A stretch of DNA of 64,000 bases from Thermohalobaculum sp039030715 (GCA_039030715.1 JBCCDU010000003.1:1-64000); one strand, 5' to 3'. Shown: positions 1-10,604, counted from the stretch's first letter. Program-made: numbers and translations. Notes: generated by a model from the sequence alone, not told the origin.

Positions 1-411
1 CCGCGGGGCTGGATCGATACAAATGATCTCGGCCCCACCCGCATCTGCGGCAGCCAGGGCCAGCATACGCGTGGAGTGCCCTGACCCGACCTCGACAATT
101 CGCTTGGGCGCCCCCTCGCGCACGATCGCATAGCACGCAGCCCCATCGAGGCGCGGAAACCAATGCTGCCCCCAACGCGGCACTGGCGGTGGCCCGTCCA
201 GCGCCGCCAAACGGTCCATATGCGCGGCGATTGCGTCCAGAACGCCCTGCATCGCAGGCTCGGCCGCGCGGAACGCCTGCTCCAGTTCAGGGTAGCGCGT
301 GGGCCGCACCGAACCGGCATACCGGTAAGGGCTGAAGAAGCCCTGCGGTCGCCCCAGCAGCGTTTGCAACCCCATGGCCAGCCTGCGCCGCCCGGTCCGC
401 CAGCTCGACAT
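1..411 (-). CDS. class I SAM-dependent methyltransferase, C-terminus cut by window edge
   Basis: A frame of 137 codons runs leftwards from an ATG at 411 and is still open at base 1, so the stop lies outside the window. The start is chosen because a purine-rich ribosome site (GAGAGGGAG on the minus strand) sits just upstream. The visible part contains a glycine-rich SAM-binding motif I, VEVGSGHST, followed by an acidic-ended strand (IICIDP), which is the usual Rossmann pattern of Methyltransf_24-type enzymes. The first 90 or so residues precede the SAM fold and are not recognised. Substrate unknown. It diverges from icd, with about 140 bp between them that would hold both promoters. Confidence 0.75.
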   Translation of the reverse strand, partial: MSSWRTGRRRLAMGLQTLLGRPQGFFSPYRYAGSVRPTRYPELEQAFRAAEPAMQGVLDAIAAHMDRLAALDGPPPVPRWGQHWFPRLDGAACYAIVREGAPKRIVEVGSGHSTRMLALAAADAGGAEIICIDPAPR

Positions 412-552
412 TGCGGTCGCTCCCTCTCTCGCGCAGCATGGCGCTTTGGCTTCACGACCAAAGGCCGCGAGCCTGCATGGCCTTGCTGCGCCGCATTACA
501 GCGGCTATGACAGCCGCGATTGACCCGTCCCAGCTATCGAGAGGCACCTCCC

Positions 553-1767
553 ATGTCAAAAATCAAAGTCGAAAATCCGGTTGTAGAGCTCGATGGCGAC
601 GAGATGACCCGCATCATCTGGCAGTTCATCAAGGACAAGCTGATCCTGCCCTATCTGGATGTCGACCTGAAATACTATGACCTGGGGATGGAAAGCCGCG
701 ACGATACCGACGATCAGATCACCATCGACGCGGCCAATGCGATCAAGCAATACGGCGTCGGCGTGAAATGCGCGACGATCACACCGGACGAGGCGCGGGT
801 CGAGGAATTCGGCCTGAAGAAGATGTGGCGCAGCCCAAACGGCACAATCCGCAACATCCTGGGCGGCGTGATCTTCCGCCAGCCGATCATCTGCAAGAAC
901 GTGCCCCGCCTAGTTCCGGGCTGGACGCAGCCCATCGTGGTCGGGCGCCACGCATTCGGCGACCAGTACCGCGCGACCGATTTCAAATTCCCGACCGCTG
1001 GCAAGCTGTCGATCAAGTTCACCGGCGAAGATGGCAAGGTGATCGAGCACGAGGTGTTCGATGCGCCTTCCTCTGGCGTTACCATGGCCATGTACAACCT
1101 AGATCAGTCGATCATCGATTTCGCCCGTGCCTCGATGAACTATGGCCTGTCGCTGGGTTGGCCGGTGTACCTCTCGACCAAAAACACGATCCTCAAGCAA
1201 TATGACGGGCGGTTTTTGGAACTTTTCCAGAAGGTTTACGAAGAAGAATTCAAATCTGACTTCAAGAAGGCGGGCATCCATTACGAGCACCGCCTGATCG
1301 ATGACATGGTCGCCTGCGCGATGAAGTGGAACGGCGGCTATGTCTGGGCCTGCAAGAACTATGACGGCGACGTACAGTCGGATACGGTGGCGCAGGGATT
1401 TGGCTCGCTGGGCTTGATGACCTCGGTCCTGATGACGCCCGATGGCAAGACGGTCGAAGCGGAGGCCGCCCACGGCACTGTCACCCGCCACTATCGCCAG
1501 CATCAGAAGGGCGAGGCGACCTCGACCAACTCCATCGCGAGCATATACGCCTGGACCGGCGGGCTGAAACACCGCGCCAAGCTGGACGACAACGCAGCGC
1601 TGTTGAACTTCGCCGAGACGCTGGAACGCGTGATCGTCGAAACCGTAGAAAGCGGTTTCATGACCAAGGACTTGGCGCTGCTGGTCGGGCCGGATCAGAA
1701 ATGGCTAACCACCATGGGCTTCCTCGAGAAAATCGACGAAAACCTGAACGCAGCCCTAGCAGGTTGA
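553..1767 (+). CDS. icd: NADP-dependent isocitrate dehydrogenase
   Basis: The 404-residue product is a full-length dimeric, eukaryote-like NADP isocitrate dehydrogenase, which oxidises and decarboxylates isocitrate to 2-oxoglutarate in the TCA cycle. It begins MSKIKVENPVVELDGDEMTR and carries the substrate loop SPNGTIRN, the catalytic-lysine region STKNTILKQYDGRF, the metal-binding segments RLIDDMVA and NYDGDVQSD, and the cofactor loop EAAHGTVTRHYR. An upstream in-frame start would add 11 unrelated residues; the ATG at 553 is preferred because GAGAGG lies about 8 bases before it and the product then matches the family start. It is a single gene, divergent from the methyltransferase and followed by a histidine kinase. 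Confidence 0.97.
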   Translation: MSKIKVENPVVELDGDEMTRIIWQFIKDKLILPYLDVDLKYYDLGMESRDDTDDQITIDAANAIKQYGVGVKCATITPDEARVEEFGLKKMWRSPNGTIRNILGGVIFRQPIICKNVPRLVPGWTQPIVVGRHAFGDQYRATDFKFPTAGKLSIKFTGEDGKVIEHEVFDAPSSGVTMAMYNLDQSIIDFARASMNYGLSLGWPVYLSTKNTILKQYDGRFLELFQKVYEEEFKSDFKKAGIHYEHRLIDDMVACAMKWNGGYVWACKNYDGDVQSDTVAQGFGSLGLMTSVLMTPDGKTVEAEAAHGTVTRHYRQHQKGEATSTNSIASIYAWTGGLKHRAKLDDNAALLNFAETLERVIVETVESGFMTKDLALLVGPDQKWLTTMGFLEKIDENLNAALAG

Positions 1768-1871
1768 TAACCACTTCTTAGAACTGCCCGGCGAAACTGC
1801 GGCCAAGTTAGAAGCAGCGCCGGGCGGATGGTGTAACAACTCCCGCGACCGCCCGCTGGATCGGAGCGGGC

Positions 1872-3311
1872 ATGCCCACGAATATCGACCCGAAGTCGGT
1901 CGTGCTTTTCGCCGGGGCATCCGTTGTCATCGCCCTGGTGCTTTGCGTCGCGATGCGGCGGCACGAGCGTGGCGACCCGGCGATTGGCTGGCTGATCGCC
2001 TCGAACCTCGCCTTGCTGACCGCGGCGCTTGGCCTGCTCGGACGCCCCTATCTGGGGTTCGAGGCCAGCTCGGTCCTGGTGATCGGCGGGGCCTATACCG
2101 GTGTCTGCTGTGCATTTGTCGCCGTGCTTGCCGCGGAATCGCAAAAACCGCCACTTGTGACATTGATCGTCATCGGGTTGGTCGCATTGGGCATACAGGC
2201 CACGATCGCGGTGACGTCTGGCTCCGCCAATCTGCTAATGCTAAGCAGTTCGGTGATCAACTCGACCCTGACCTGCTGGATGACCTGCACGATCTGGCGC
2301 CTGTTGCGTCCCTATGGCAGGCGCATCGCGACACTGCTGGCGCTGCCGTTCGCGGCATTCTGCTTTGGATACACCACGCGAATGGTTGCCATCCTGGGCT
2401 GGCCCGACAGTGTGGCACCGATGGCCGCGACGGTACTGATCGTGACCATGATGGCCTGGGCAGCCTTAATCTTGGAATTGGGCATGATCGCGCTGCGCGA
2501 GACGCAGGCCCGCCGCGCCCTGGCCAAGGCGCTTGAGAAAGCCGAGGCCGCGAGCGAGGCGAAATCGAAATTCCTCCGCTCGATCAGCCATGAATTGCGC
2601 ACGCCGCTCAACGCCGTGATCGGGTTTGCGGAACTGATGCGCGCGGAAACCTCCGGCCCCATGCCCATCGACTACCGCCCCTTCGTGAGCCATATCCACG
2701 AGGCGGGAAAACACCTGCTGAGCCTGATCACCGATCTGCTGGATATGTCGACGATCGAGGCCGGCAAGATGCAGCTCGACGAGGAACCCGTTCTGCTGAG
2801 CGAGGTGATCGAGGCGGTTGAACATATGGTTGCCGACAAGGCCAAACGCGGCGCCCTGACGCTGAATTTCAAATTGCTGCCCAACGCTCCTGAACGCGTC
2901 ATGGCGGATCGCAGACGGCTGATCCAGATCCTGACCAACCTCACCGACAATGCCGTGAAATACACCGGCAAGGGCGGCGATGTGCGCGTGCAGGCCGGTC
3001 AGGGCGAAGACGGCGGCCTGCTGCTGCTGATCGGCGATACGGGACCGGGAATGACACCGGCCCAACTGGCGGACGCGATGGAGCTTTTCGGCCGGGTCCA
3101 CGGGGTTGAAAGCAAGATCGAGGGCACGGGCATCGGCCTGCCGCTGGCCCGCGACATGGTCACTGCCCATGGCGGCAAGATGCAGATCGACAGCACCCCT
3201 GGCGAGGGCACAACCATCACGGTCAGCCTGCCCAGCTGGCGCAGCGAAGTCGCAAACGAGGTCGAAGGCGCAAGCCCACCCGCAGAACGGTTGACTGCCA
3301 GTGGGTTATAA
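1872..3311 (+). CDS. membrane-bound sensor histidine kinase
   Basis: A 479-residue histidine kinase. The first 205 or so residues form about six hydrophobic segments with no recognisable periplasmic sensor domain. A short helical linker rich in Ala, Glu and Lys leads to a HisKA domain with the phospho-acceptor His at about residue 240 (SISHELRTPLNAVIGF). The HATPase domain has an N box (NLTDNAVKY), G1 (DTGPGM) and G2 (GTGIGLPLA). No response regulator lies beside it, so it is an orphan kinase here; the signal and partner cannot be told from sequence. The start ATG follows GGAGCGGG. Confidence 0.88.
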   Translation: MPTNIDPKSVVLFAGASVVIALVLCVAMRRHERGDPAIGWLIASNLALLTAALGLLGRPYLGFEASSVLVIGGAYTGVCCAFVAVLAAESQKPPLVTLIVIGLVALGIQATIAVTSGSANLLMLSSSVINSTLTCWMTCTIWRLLRPYGRRIATLLALPFAAFCFGYTTRMVAILGWPDSVAPMAATVLIVTMMAWAALILELGMIALRETQARRALAKALEKAEAASEAKSKFLRSISHELRTPLNAVIGFAELMRAETSGPMPIDYRPFVSHIHEAGKHLLSLITDLLDMSTIEAGKMQLDEEPVLLSEVIEAVEHMVADKAKRGALTLNFKLLPNAPERVMADRRRLIQILTNLTDNAVKYTGKGGDVRVQAGQGEDGGLLLLIGDTGPGMTPAQLADAMELFGRVHGVESKIEGTGIGLPLARDMVTAHGGKMQIDSTPGEGTTITVSLPSWRSEVANEVEGASPPAERLTASGL

Positions 3312-3362
3312 GGGATTGTTCGGACAATATCCGATCGCGTCATCAGCACGGAACGCCCGAAA

Positions 3363-3851
3363 ATGCGCCTTCTTTCACTGACAATCCTGGTCACCGGCCT
3401 TGCCATAGCCGGATGTTCGAACTTCCAGCCGAAAGTGGCGGGCGGCGTCTCGATCTACAACAAGATACCGCACAAGGGCACCATGACCAGCGATTGGGTG
3501 GATTGCCGGGGCGGTACCGACTGCTCGGCCCAGATGCGTGCATTGAACGGCGGCAGCCGCCCGCATCTGACCATCTATATGGACTATAAATGCCACCTGA
3601 CCGCGGCACGCATCGACAGCCCGGGCAAGACATATCCGCTGGAGGTTCTGCGCAATTACGAGCGGCCGACCCTGCTGAAACTCGAAAAGAAGGATGTCAT
3701 GCGCCTCGCCGAAGGTGGCAAGGTGGTTGCAACATTCAACGGCTGCGGCGGCGATCCGGCCAACCAGCAAGTGCGCGACATCGTGTTTAGCCAGAAGCAG
3801 ATGCTCGAGATTGGCGACCGCCTGGTCGACCCGTTTTCGGAGCCGCTCTGA
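3363..3851 (+). CDS. small lipoprotein of unknown function
   Basis: The 162-residue product starts with a short charged end, a hydrophobic stretch and a lipobox (LAIAGC, Cys at residue 18), so it is predicted to be exported and lipid-anchored. The mature part has further cysteines (DCRGGTDC, YKCHL, FNGCGG), which could form disulfides in the periplasm. I do not recognise the family. It follows the histidine kinase by 51 bp on the same strand and converges on the amidotransferase gene with a 4-bp gap. The ribosome site is weak. An open frame on the opposite strand is judged a shadow because the lipoprotein signal is on this strand. Confidence 0.7.
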   Translation: MRLLSLTILVTGLAIAGCSNFQPKVAGGVSIYNKIPHKGTMTSDWVDCRGGTDCSAQMRALNGGSRPHLTIYMDYKCHLTAARIDSPGKTYPLEVLRNYERPTLLKLEKKDVMRLAEGGKVVATFNGCGGDPANQQVRDIVFSQKQMLEIGDRLVDPFSEPL

Positions 3852-3855
3852 TCGC

Positions 3856-4629
3856 TCAGATCTCGGGCCGGAATGGCCTGATCTCGACCCCATCGGTGGA
3901 GATCTCCACCCAGCTTGACGGCGGGATCGCTTGCCAATCGCCGCTGCTCTTGTCCAGCGGTTCGGATACCACAAGGCGCCCGCCAGCACGCTCGTGATGA
4001 TAGAGACTGGGCGGCGCATCGTCCGAAGCATAACGCACGGCGTAGATCCGCTCGCCATCCGACAGGGCCGCAGTCATCCGCACATGCGGCGTCGCCCCGG
4101 CGGAGCGGGACATCCGCTCCAGCATCCCGGTCGCACGCTCCATCGCTGCCTGCGGCTCGGTCTCCAACCCTTCGGACAAAGCCATCAGGAACAGCGCCTC
4201 CGAGTCGGTCGCCCCTTTGCGATTGTCGTAGAGCTCCTCCGGAATGATCATATCCGCGCTGCGCCGGAACCGGCCAAAGCCGCCGATCTGCCCATTATGC
4301 ATGAAGGACCAGCGCCCGACCGCGAAGGGATGGCAATTGTTCCGGCTGGTTGCCGTCTCGGTCGAGGCGCGTACATGGGCCAGAAACAGCCGCGATTGCA
4401 CTTGCCGCGCCAGCGATTTCAGATTGTCGTCGGACCACGCGGGCATCACGTCGCGGTAGAGCCCCGGTTCGGGCTGCGCGTCGTACCAGGCCATCCCGAA
4501 ACCATCGGCGTTCACTTCGGTCACCGCCTCGTGCGCGCGCAGGCTTTGCGCGATCAGCGATTGTTTCGGGGCGGTCACGACCTCCGACAGGAAAATCGGC
4601 GCTCCGACATAGGCGGCCCAACGGCACAT
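3856..4629 (-). CDS. class II glutamine amidotransferase family protein
   Basis: The 257-residue product begins MCRWAAYVG. After removal of Met the Cys becomes the N-terminal nucleophile typical of class II (Ntn) glutamine amidotransferases. Other family features are NADGFGMAWY, LAHVRAST, NCHPFAVGRWSFMHNGQIGG and the later ATDSEALF. The stand-alone layout resembles the YafJ/EgtC group, which hydrolyses glutamine or gamma-glutamyl amides; the acceptor is unknown. No ergothioneine genes are nearby, so an EgtC role is not supported. GAGGGAG precedes the ATG by a normal distance. It diverges from ogt. Confidence 0.88.
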   Translation of the reverse strand: MCRWAAYVGAPIFLSEVVTAPKQSLIAQSLRAHEAVTEVNADGFGMAWYDAQPEPGLYRDVMPAWSDDNLKSLARQVQSRLFLAHVRASTETATSRNNCHPFAVGRWSFMHNGQIGGFGRFRRSADMIIPEELYDNRKGATDSEALFLMALSEGLETEPQAAMERATGMLERMSRSAGATPHVRMTAALSDGERIYAVRYASDDAPPSLYHHERAGGRLVVSEPLDKSSGDWQAIPPSSWVEISTDGVEIRPFRPEI

Positions 4630-4718
4630 GGATATCTCCCTCGACCGGAGGCGAAAGGATTGCGTAAGCGCCGCTCATCCCGCAAGAGAAGGGCTGAATT
4701 TGTGAACGAGAGCCAGTG

Positions 4719-5177
4719 ATGACCGCCACCGCGACTGTCGACAGCCCGCTCGGCCCCCTGACCCTGGTCGAAAGCGAGGGCGCACTGACCCATCTGCGAT
4801 GGGGTGAAGGCGGCGACGCGGCCTCGACACCTCTGTTGAAGGACGCAGCGGCACAACTGGCTGCCTATTTCACGGGCACTCGCACCCGTTTCGAACTGCC
4901 GCTCGCACCCAGGGGCAACACGCTGCAACAGCAGGTCTTCGCGCTGATGTCCGCGATCCCGTTTGGCGAGACACGCAGCTATGGCGATCTGGCGCGCAAG
5001 CTTGGCACCTATGGCCAACCCATCGGCCAGGCCTGTGGCGCAAATACGATCCCGATCATTATCCCCTGTCACCGCATCCTGTCGGCGGAGGGCTTGGGCG
5101 GCTATTCCGGCGAGGGCGGCGTGGAGACCAAGATCTGGCTGCTCCGCCACGAGAACGCCTATCCGTTCCTGATCTGA
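4719..5177 (+). CDS. ogt: methylated-DNA--protein-cysteine S-methyltransferase
   Basis: The 152-residue suicide enzyme transfers the methyl group from O6-methylguanine to its own cysteine. The active-site motif IIPCHRI is present, preceded by the helix-turn-helix segment IPFGETRSYGDLA and followed by GLGGYSGEGG. The length fits the short Ogt form without an Ada domain. A GTG at 4716 is immediately before the chosen ATG; GAGAG about 7 bases upstream fits the ATG better. It is divergent from the amidotransferase gene and converges with the DUF6356 gene. Confidence 0.92.
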   Translation: MTATATVDSPLGPLTLVESEGALTHLRWGEGGDAASTPLLKDAAAQLAAYFTGTRTRFELPLAPRGNTLQQQVFALMSAIPFGETRSYGDLARKLGTYGQPIGQACGANTIPIIIPCHRILSAEGLGGYSGEGGVETKIWLLRHENAYPFLI

Positions 5178-5180
5178 CTC

Positions 5181-5390
5181 TCAGCGATTGTGAATGCGAT
5201 CATGAAGTTCGTTCACCATCCGCCCGGCAGTCTTCTCGAACAGGAAGGGCAGCAGCGCGTGAACGAATGCGATCAGGGCGGCCAATCCCAGTTTGCCCGC
5301 AAAGCCAAGCGCGAAGGCAAAGTGTTCGCCATAACTTTCGTCGACGCTGGCAGGATGGGCAGTGAAGGCAGTGTGAATGCGGTCGATCAT
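5181..5390 (-). CDS. DUF6356 family small membrane protein
   Basis: A 69-residue protein starting MIDRIHTAFTAHPASVDESY. The pattern HPASVxESYxEHxxFA followed by one hydrophobic helix containing LIAFVHALLPFLF and a short charged tail is that of the DUF6356 family of small alphaproteobacterial membrane proteins. Function unknown. The start at 5390 was chosen because GAGGAG precedes it; a longer frame to 5492 adds unrelated residues. It shares a 111-bp intergenic region with the divergently transcribed Lrp-type regulator, which may control it. Confidence 0.8.
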   Translation of the reverse strand: MIDRIHTAFTAHPASVDESYGEHFAFALGFAGKLGLAALIAFVHALLPFLFEKTAGRMVNELHDRIHNR

Positions 5391-5501
5391 TTTCAATCTC
5401 CTCTTTGGCTGCACTGAATATGTGGATGAGAACCAGGGCAAACTTCCCAAACTTCTGACAAAATCATTCATATTTAGGATTTTTTCCCACATAATGGCCT
5501 A

Positions 5502-5969
5502 ATGACTGAACTAGATGACATAGACCTGCGCATCTTGCGGATCCTGCAACGCGATGCCTCGATGCCCGTAGAGGCAATCGGGGCCGAGGCTAGCCTTTCC
5601 CGCAACGCCTGCTGGCGCAGGATCAAACGGTTGGAGGAGGACGGCATCGTAACCGCCCGGGTCGCCCTGCTCGACCCGGCAGCTGTCGGCCTCGGCCTCC
5701 TGGTCTTCATCTCCGTGCGTACCGACCGCCACGATCCCGAGTGGCAGGATGACTTCACCCGCGCCACTCGGGCCTTGCCCGAGATACTCGGCGTCTATCG
5801 CACTGCCGGAGATCTAGATTACCTGTTGAAAGCGCGCGTCGCCGACGTCGCCGCCTATGACAGGCTCTACCAACGCCTGATCCGTCAGGTGGAGGTCAGT
5901 GATATCTCCGCCAGCTTCGTGATGGAGGAGATCAAGGAAACCACAGAACTCCCCCTCTACGTCCGCTAG
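5502..5969 (+). CDS. Lrp/AsnC family transcriptional regulator
   Basis: The 155-residue product has the Lrp layout: an N-terminal winged helix-turn-helix (LDDIDLRILRILQRDA, then SLSRNACWRRIKRLEEDGIV) and a C-terminal RAM ligand-binding domain (LGVYRTAGDLDYLLKARV, about residues 65-145). Such regulators form octamers and respond to amino acids. The target is unknown; the divergent DUF6356 gene is the obvious candidate. The start has only a weak ribosome site. Confidence 0.9.
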   Translation: MTELDDIDLRILRILQRDASMPVEAIGAEASLSRNACWRRIKRLEEDGIVTARVALLDPAAVGLGLLVFISVRTDRHDPEWQDDFTRATRALPEILGVYRTAGDLDYLLKARVADVAAYDRLYQRLIRQVEVSDISASFVMEEIKETTELPLYVR

Positions 5970-6053
5970 GGCGCAGCGGTAAAATCCACAGCCGGTCGCG
6001 CGCCAGACCTGCGCGTGTCGAAAAGTGCAGCGCCCGACATCGCGCGCGTCCAT

Positions 6054-6096
6054 GTGGGTCCCGCCGCCCCCACTCTTCGGGGGTGGCGAGACCCAC
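6054..6096 (+). terminator. strong GC hairpin between the Lrp gene and the ABC-F gene
   Basis: The arms GTGGGTC and CGCCGCCCCC (6054-6060, 6062-6071) pair with GGGGGTGGCG and GACCCAC (6079-6088, 6090-6096). There is one opposed unpaired base on each side and a 7-base loop. That makes 17 pairs including one G-U. It is followed by TACCCTTT, a weak T tract. It may end the Lrp transcript or be a leader structure for the ABC-F gene, whose ATG is about 40 bp downstream. Confidence 0.55.
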
Positions 6097-6137
6097 TACC
6101 CTTTGACGCGCTGCCTTGCCTCTGTTAGCGGGACGCC

Positions 6138-8021
6138 ATGTTGACGATCCAGGATCTCGGCTTCTCAATGGCCGGCCGACCGCTCTTCCAGGGCGCCAGC
6201 GCGCAAATTCCGACCGGCGCGCGTCTCGGCCTCGTCGGGCGCAACGGAACCGGTAAAACCACGCTCTTTCGTCTGATCCGGGGCGAGCTGACATCCGATG
6301 CCGGAACCATCTCGCTCCCCCCCCGCGCTAGAATCGGCGGTGTGGCGCAAGAAGCTCCCGCCGAGAGCCGGGCGCTGATCGACACGGTTCTGGATGCCGA
6401 TACCGAACGCGCCTCCCTGCTGGCAGAGGCGGACCTGGCCACCGACCCGAACCGCATTGCCGAAATCCAGGCGAGGTTGACGGATATCGGCGCCCATTCG
6501 GCCGAAGCGCGGGCGGCAACAATTCTCGCCGGGCTCGGTTTCGACAAGACGGCCCAGGCCCGTCCCAGCCGCGATTTCTCCGGCGGCTGGCGGATGCGCG
6601 TCGCGCTGGCTGGCGTGCTCTTCTCCGCCCCAGATCTGCTCTTGCTGGACGAACCCACCAACTATCTCGACCTCGAGGGCGCGCTTTGGCTCGAAGGCTA
6701 TCTGGCCCGTTATCCGCACACGGTCCTGGTCATCAGCCACGACCGCGGGCTGCTGAATCGCGCGGTGAACTCGATCCTGCATCTGCATGACCGCAGGCTC
6801 ACGTTCTATTCCGGCGGCGGCTATGACAATTTCGACCGGATCCGGCGCGAGAAACTGGCGCTGCAGGCCGCCGCCGCCAAGAAGCAGGAGGCGACGCGCG
6901 CCCATCTGCAAAGCTTTGTCGACCGGTTCCGTTACAAGGCTTCGAAGGCAAAACAGGCTCAATCCCGCTTGAAAATGCTGGAACGGATGGAGCCGATCGC
7001 CGCGGCCATCGAAGGCAATGTCACCCCAATTCGGTTTCCGGAGCCGGAGGAACTGGCGCCCCCGCTCATGCGTCTCGACAAACTGGATGCGGGGTATGGC
7101 GACACGACGGTGCTGCGCGATATCTCGATCAGAATCGATCAGGATGACCGGATCGCGCTCCTCGGTCAGAACGGTCAGGGAAAATCGACGCTCGCCAAGA
7201 TCATCTCCGGCCATTTGAAGCCACTGGCGGGCGCACGGCACGCCTCGGGCAAGCTTCGCATCGGCTATTTCGCGCAACATCAGGGCGACGAACTGGTGAT
7301 GGAGGAAACCCCCATCGACCATTTCCGCCGCGCCCTGCCGGATCAGCCGCCGGCAAAGCTGCGCGCGCAGTTGGCCAGCGCGGGAATCGGGGCCGAGATT
7401 GCAGGCTCGCAAGTGTCGACGCTGTCGGGCGGACAGAAGGCGCGGCTGCTGCTGGCGCTCTCCGCACTGCACAAGCCGCATATGCTGATCCTGGACGAGC
7501 CGACCAACCATTTGGATATCGAGAGCCGCGAGGCGCTGGTCGAGGCGCTCAACAGCTATTCCGGCGCAGTCATCCTGATCACCCATGATGCGCATCTGAT
7601 CGAGCTGATCGCCGACCGCCTGATGCTGGTCAAGGACGGCAGAGTCGAGCCTTTCGACGAGGATATGGACACTTACCGCCGCCTGATGTTGGGAGCGGAC
7701 AAACCGGCAAAATCAGAAAAACCCGCCAAACCGGCGACGGAGAAACCAAAGCCCCGCATCGACAAGCGCAGCGAAGCGCAATTGCGTGCCGAGATCCGCA
7801 CCTGCGAAAGCCGCCTCGCCAAGATCGCTGAAATGCTTGAGAAGATCGACGCCCGCCTGGCAGACCCCGAGCTTTACGAAGGCCCGGTCGATGCCATGCA
7901 AAAGTTGCAGATCAAGCGCGTGGAAATCCTGGACGCGCAAACCCGGGCCGAAGAATTGTGGCTCGCAGCGGAGGAGACGCTGGAACAGGCCCGCTCCGCC
8001 AAGGGCAGCCAGCGGGCTTGA
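6138..8021 (+). CDS. ABC-F family ATP-binding protein (Uup/YheS-like)
   Basis: The 627-residue protein has two ABC ATPase domains in one chain and no membrane segments, the ABC-F layout of ribosome-acting proteins. Domain 1 has Walker A GRNGTGKTT near residue 35, signature FSGGWRMRVA and Walker B LLLLDEPTNYLDL. The charged inter-domain linker includes RFRYKASKAKQAQSRLK, typical of these proteins. Domain 2 has GQNGQGKST near residue 343, LSGGQKARL near 429 and LILDEPTNHLDI. A Lys/Pro-rich spacer leads to a C-terminal coiled coil. It probably acts on the ribosome; antibiotic resistance is not implied. A strong hairpin lies in its leader region. Confidence 0.92.
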   Translation: MLTIQDLGFSMAGRPLFQGASAQIPTGARLGLVGRNGTGKTTLFRLIRGELTSDAGTISLPPRARIGGVAQEAPAESRALIDTVLDADTERASLLAEADLATDPNRIAEIQARLTDIGAHSAEARAATILAGLGFDKTAQARPSRDFSGGWRMRVALAGVLFSAPDLLLLDEPTNYLDLEGALWLEGYLARYPHTVLVISHDRGLLNRAVNSILHLHDRRLTFYSGGGYDNFDRIRREKLALQAAAAKKQEATRAHLQSFVDRFRYKASKAKQAQSRLKMLERMEPIAAAIEGNVTPIRFPEPEELAPPLMRLDKLDAGYGDTTVLRDISIRIDQDDRIALLGQNGQGKSTLAKIISGHLKPLAGARHASGKLRIGYFAQHQGDELVMEETPIDHFRRALPDQPPAKLRAQLASAGIGAEIAGSQVSTLSGGQKARLLLALSALHKPHMLILDEPTNHLDIESREALVEALNSYSGAVILITHDAHLIELIADRLMLVKDGRVEPFDEDMDTYRRLMLGADKPAKSEKPAKPATEKPKPRIDKRSEAQLRAEIRTCESRLAKIAEMLEKIDARLADPELYEGPVDAMQKLQIKRVEILDAQTRAEELWLAAEETLEQARSAKGSQRA

Positions 8022-8063
8022 TCGTCCCCAAGCGGACCACCATGTTTTCAAAAAGGAGATTTG

Positions 8064-8651
8064 ATGTTCGACGATCCCGACAAGACAGCCCATTTTTTCT
8101 TTCTGACCATTCTGGGCGTCGCCCTCGCATGGGGCCTGTTTGCCGGGATGCGCCAGCGCCTGCCTGCCGCCCTGCGTGATGCGGCGATCTGGGTACTGAT
8201 CTTCTTCACTTTCGTCACTGCCTATGGCTTCAAGGACCAGTTTCTGGCAGCGCTCAATCCCAGCGACGCCCGGATGCTGGATGCCCAGACGGTGGAGCTG
8301 AACCGCAGCCGCAGCGGCTCGTTCCAAGCGGTGTTGCGCATCAACGGCCAGGATCTGGAGCTTCTGGTGGATACCGGGGCGAGCGACCTGGTCCTGTCGC
8401 GCGAAGATGCGCGGCGGGTGGGTATCGACCCTTCCACCCTGAACTTCCTTGGTCGTGCCTCGACCGCGAATGGCGAAGTTTCAACCGCTTTCGTGAATCT
8501 CGACAGCGTGCAGATCGGCGATATCGTCGATTACGATGTGGGCGCCCGGGTCAATGGCGGCGACCTGAGCATATCGCTGCTGGGCATCAGTTATCTTGAT
8601 CGGTTCAGGTCATGGCAGGTCGAGGGAGATCGGATGATCCTGCGGCGCTAA
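8064..8651 (+). CDS. retropepsin-like aspartic protease, membrane-anchored
   Basis: The 195-residue product has two N-terminal hydrophobic segments (about residues 10-60) followed by a single retropepsin-type domain with the catalytic motif LLVDTGASDLVLS near residue 102 and a later hydrophobic-Gly motif SLLGISYLDR. This matches the clan AA, TIGR02281-type aspartic protease family of alphaproteobacteria, which would dimerise to form an active site. The substrate is unknown. The start ATG at 8064 follows AGGAG by 5 bases. Its stop overlaps the convergent holC stop by four bases (CTAA). Confidence 0.87.
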   Translation: MFDDPDKTAHFFFLTILGVALAWGLFAGMRQRLPAALRDAAIWVLIFFTFVTAYGFKDQFLAALNPSDARMLDAQTVELNRSRSGSFQAVLRINGQDLELLVDTGASDLVLSREDARRVGIDPSTLNFLGRASTANGEVSTAFVNLDSVQIGDIVDYDVGARVNGGDLSISLLGISYLDRFRSWQVEGDRMILRR

Positions 8652-9109
8652 CCCGATTCGACCTTCTTGACCCAGCCACCGGCCTCCTGCGCCCAATAGA
8701 CCGCCTTCAGCCCGGCCTCGGTCACCAAGCGCCACTGCGCCCGGGCACGGTCCACAGCGGCGGGATCGAGCCCATCGAACAGGATGGCTGTCATCTCCAT
8801 CCGCGAAAGCTCTTCAGCCGCGCTCTCCGCCCCGTCGATCAGGAAGAGCGTGTTCGGATCGTTCGGTATTTCGGCATCCAGGGTTAGCAGGATCGGCTGC
8901 GATGCCTCCGCACCGTCGCCCGCGCGACCATGGGGCAGGAAACTCTCGTCGCGATAAGACCAGAGATGGGCATCCAACGCCTCGATCCGGGCCGGCTCGG
9001 TCCCACGCAAAACCACGCGCCAGCCGCGCTGGATCGACCGTTCCAGCATCACCGGCAGCACCGCTTCCAGCGGACGCTCGGTCAGGTGATAGAAGCGGAC
9101 CTCGGCCAA
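8648..9109 (-). CDS. holC: DNA polymerase III subunit chi
   Basis: A 153-residue product starting LAEVRFYHLTERPLEAVLP and containing the family segments ERSIQRGWRVVLRG, LWSYRDESFLPHG and TLFLIDGAE. HolC links the clamp loader to SSB at the replication fork. No ATG gives a family-like start without deep overlap into pepA; a TTG at 9109, four bases after the pepA stop, gives exactly the expected N-terminus, so a TTG start is proposed. It is translated in an operon with pepA and converges on the protease gene with overlapping stops. Confidence 0.88.
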   Translation of the reverse strand: MAEVRFYHLTERPLEAVLPVMLERSIQRGWRVVLRGTEPARIEALDAHLWSYRDESFLPHGRAGDGAEASQPILLTLDAEIPNDPNTLFLIDGAESAAEELSRMEMTAILFDGLDPAAVDRARAQWRLVTEAGLKAVYWAQEAGGWVKKVESG

Positions 9110-9113
9110 TGGC

Positions 9114-10604
<1,491 letters not shown>

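Noticed and set aside
3313..3332. Weak hairpin after the histidine kinase gene
   Set aside because: The stem is seven pairs with a bulge and there is no T tract, so a terminator cannot be supported.
5419..5493. TATGTGG and CCACATA inverted repeat between the DUF6356 and Lrp genes
   Set aside because: Seven bases 61 bp apart in A+T-rich DNA are easily found by chance; no clear Lrp-type motif.
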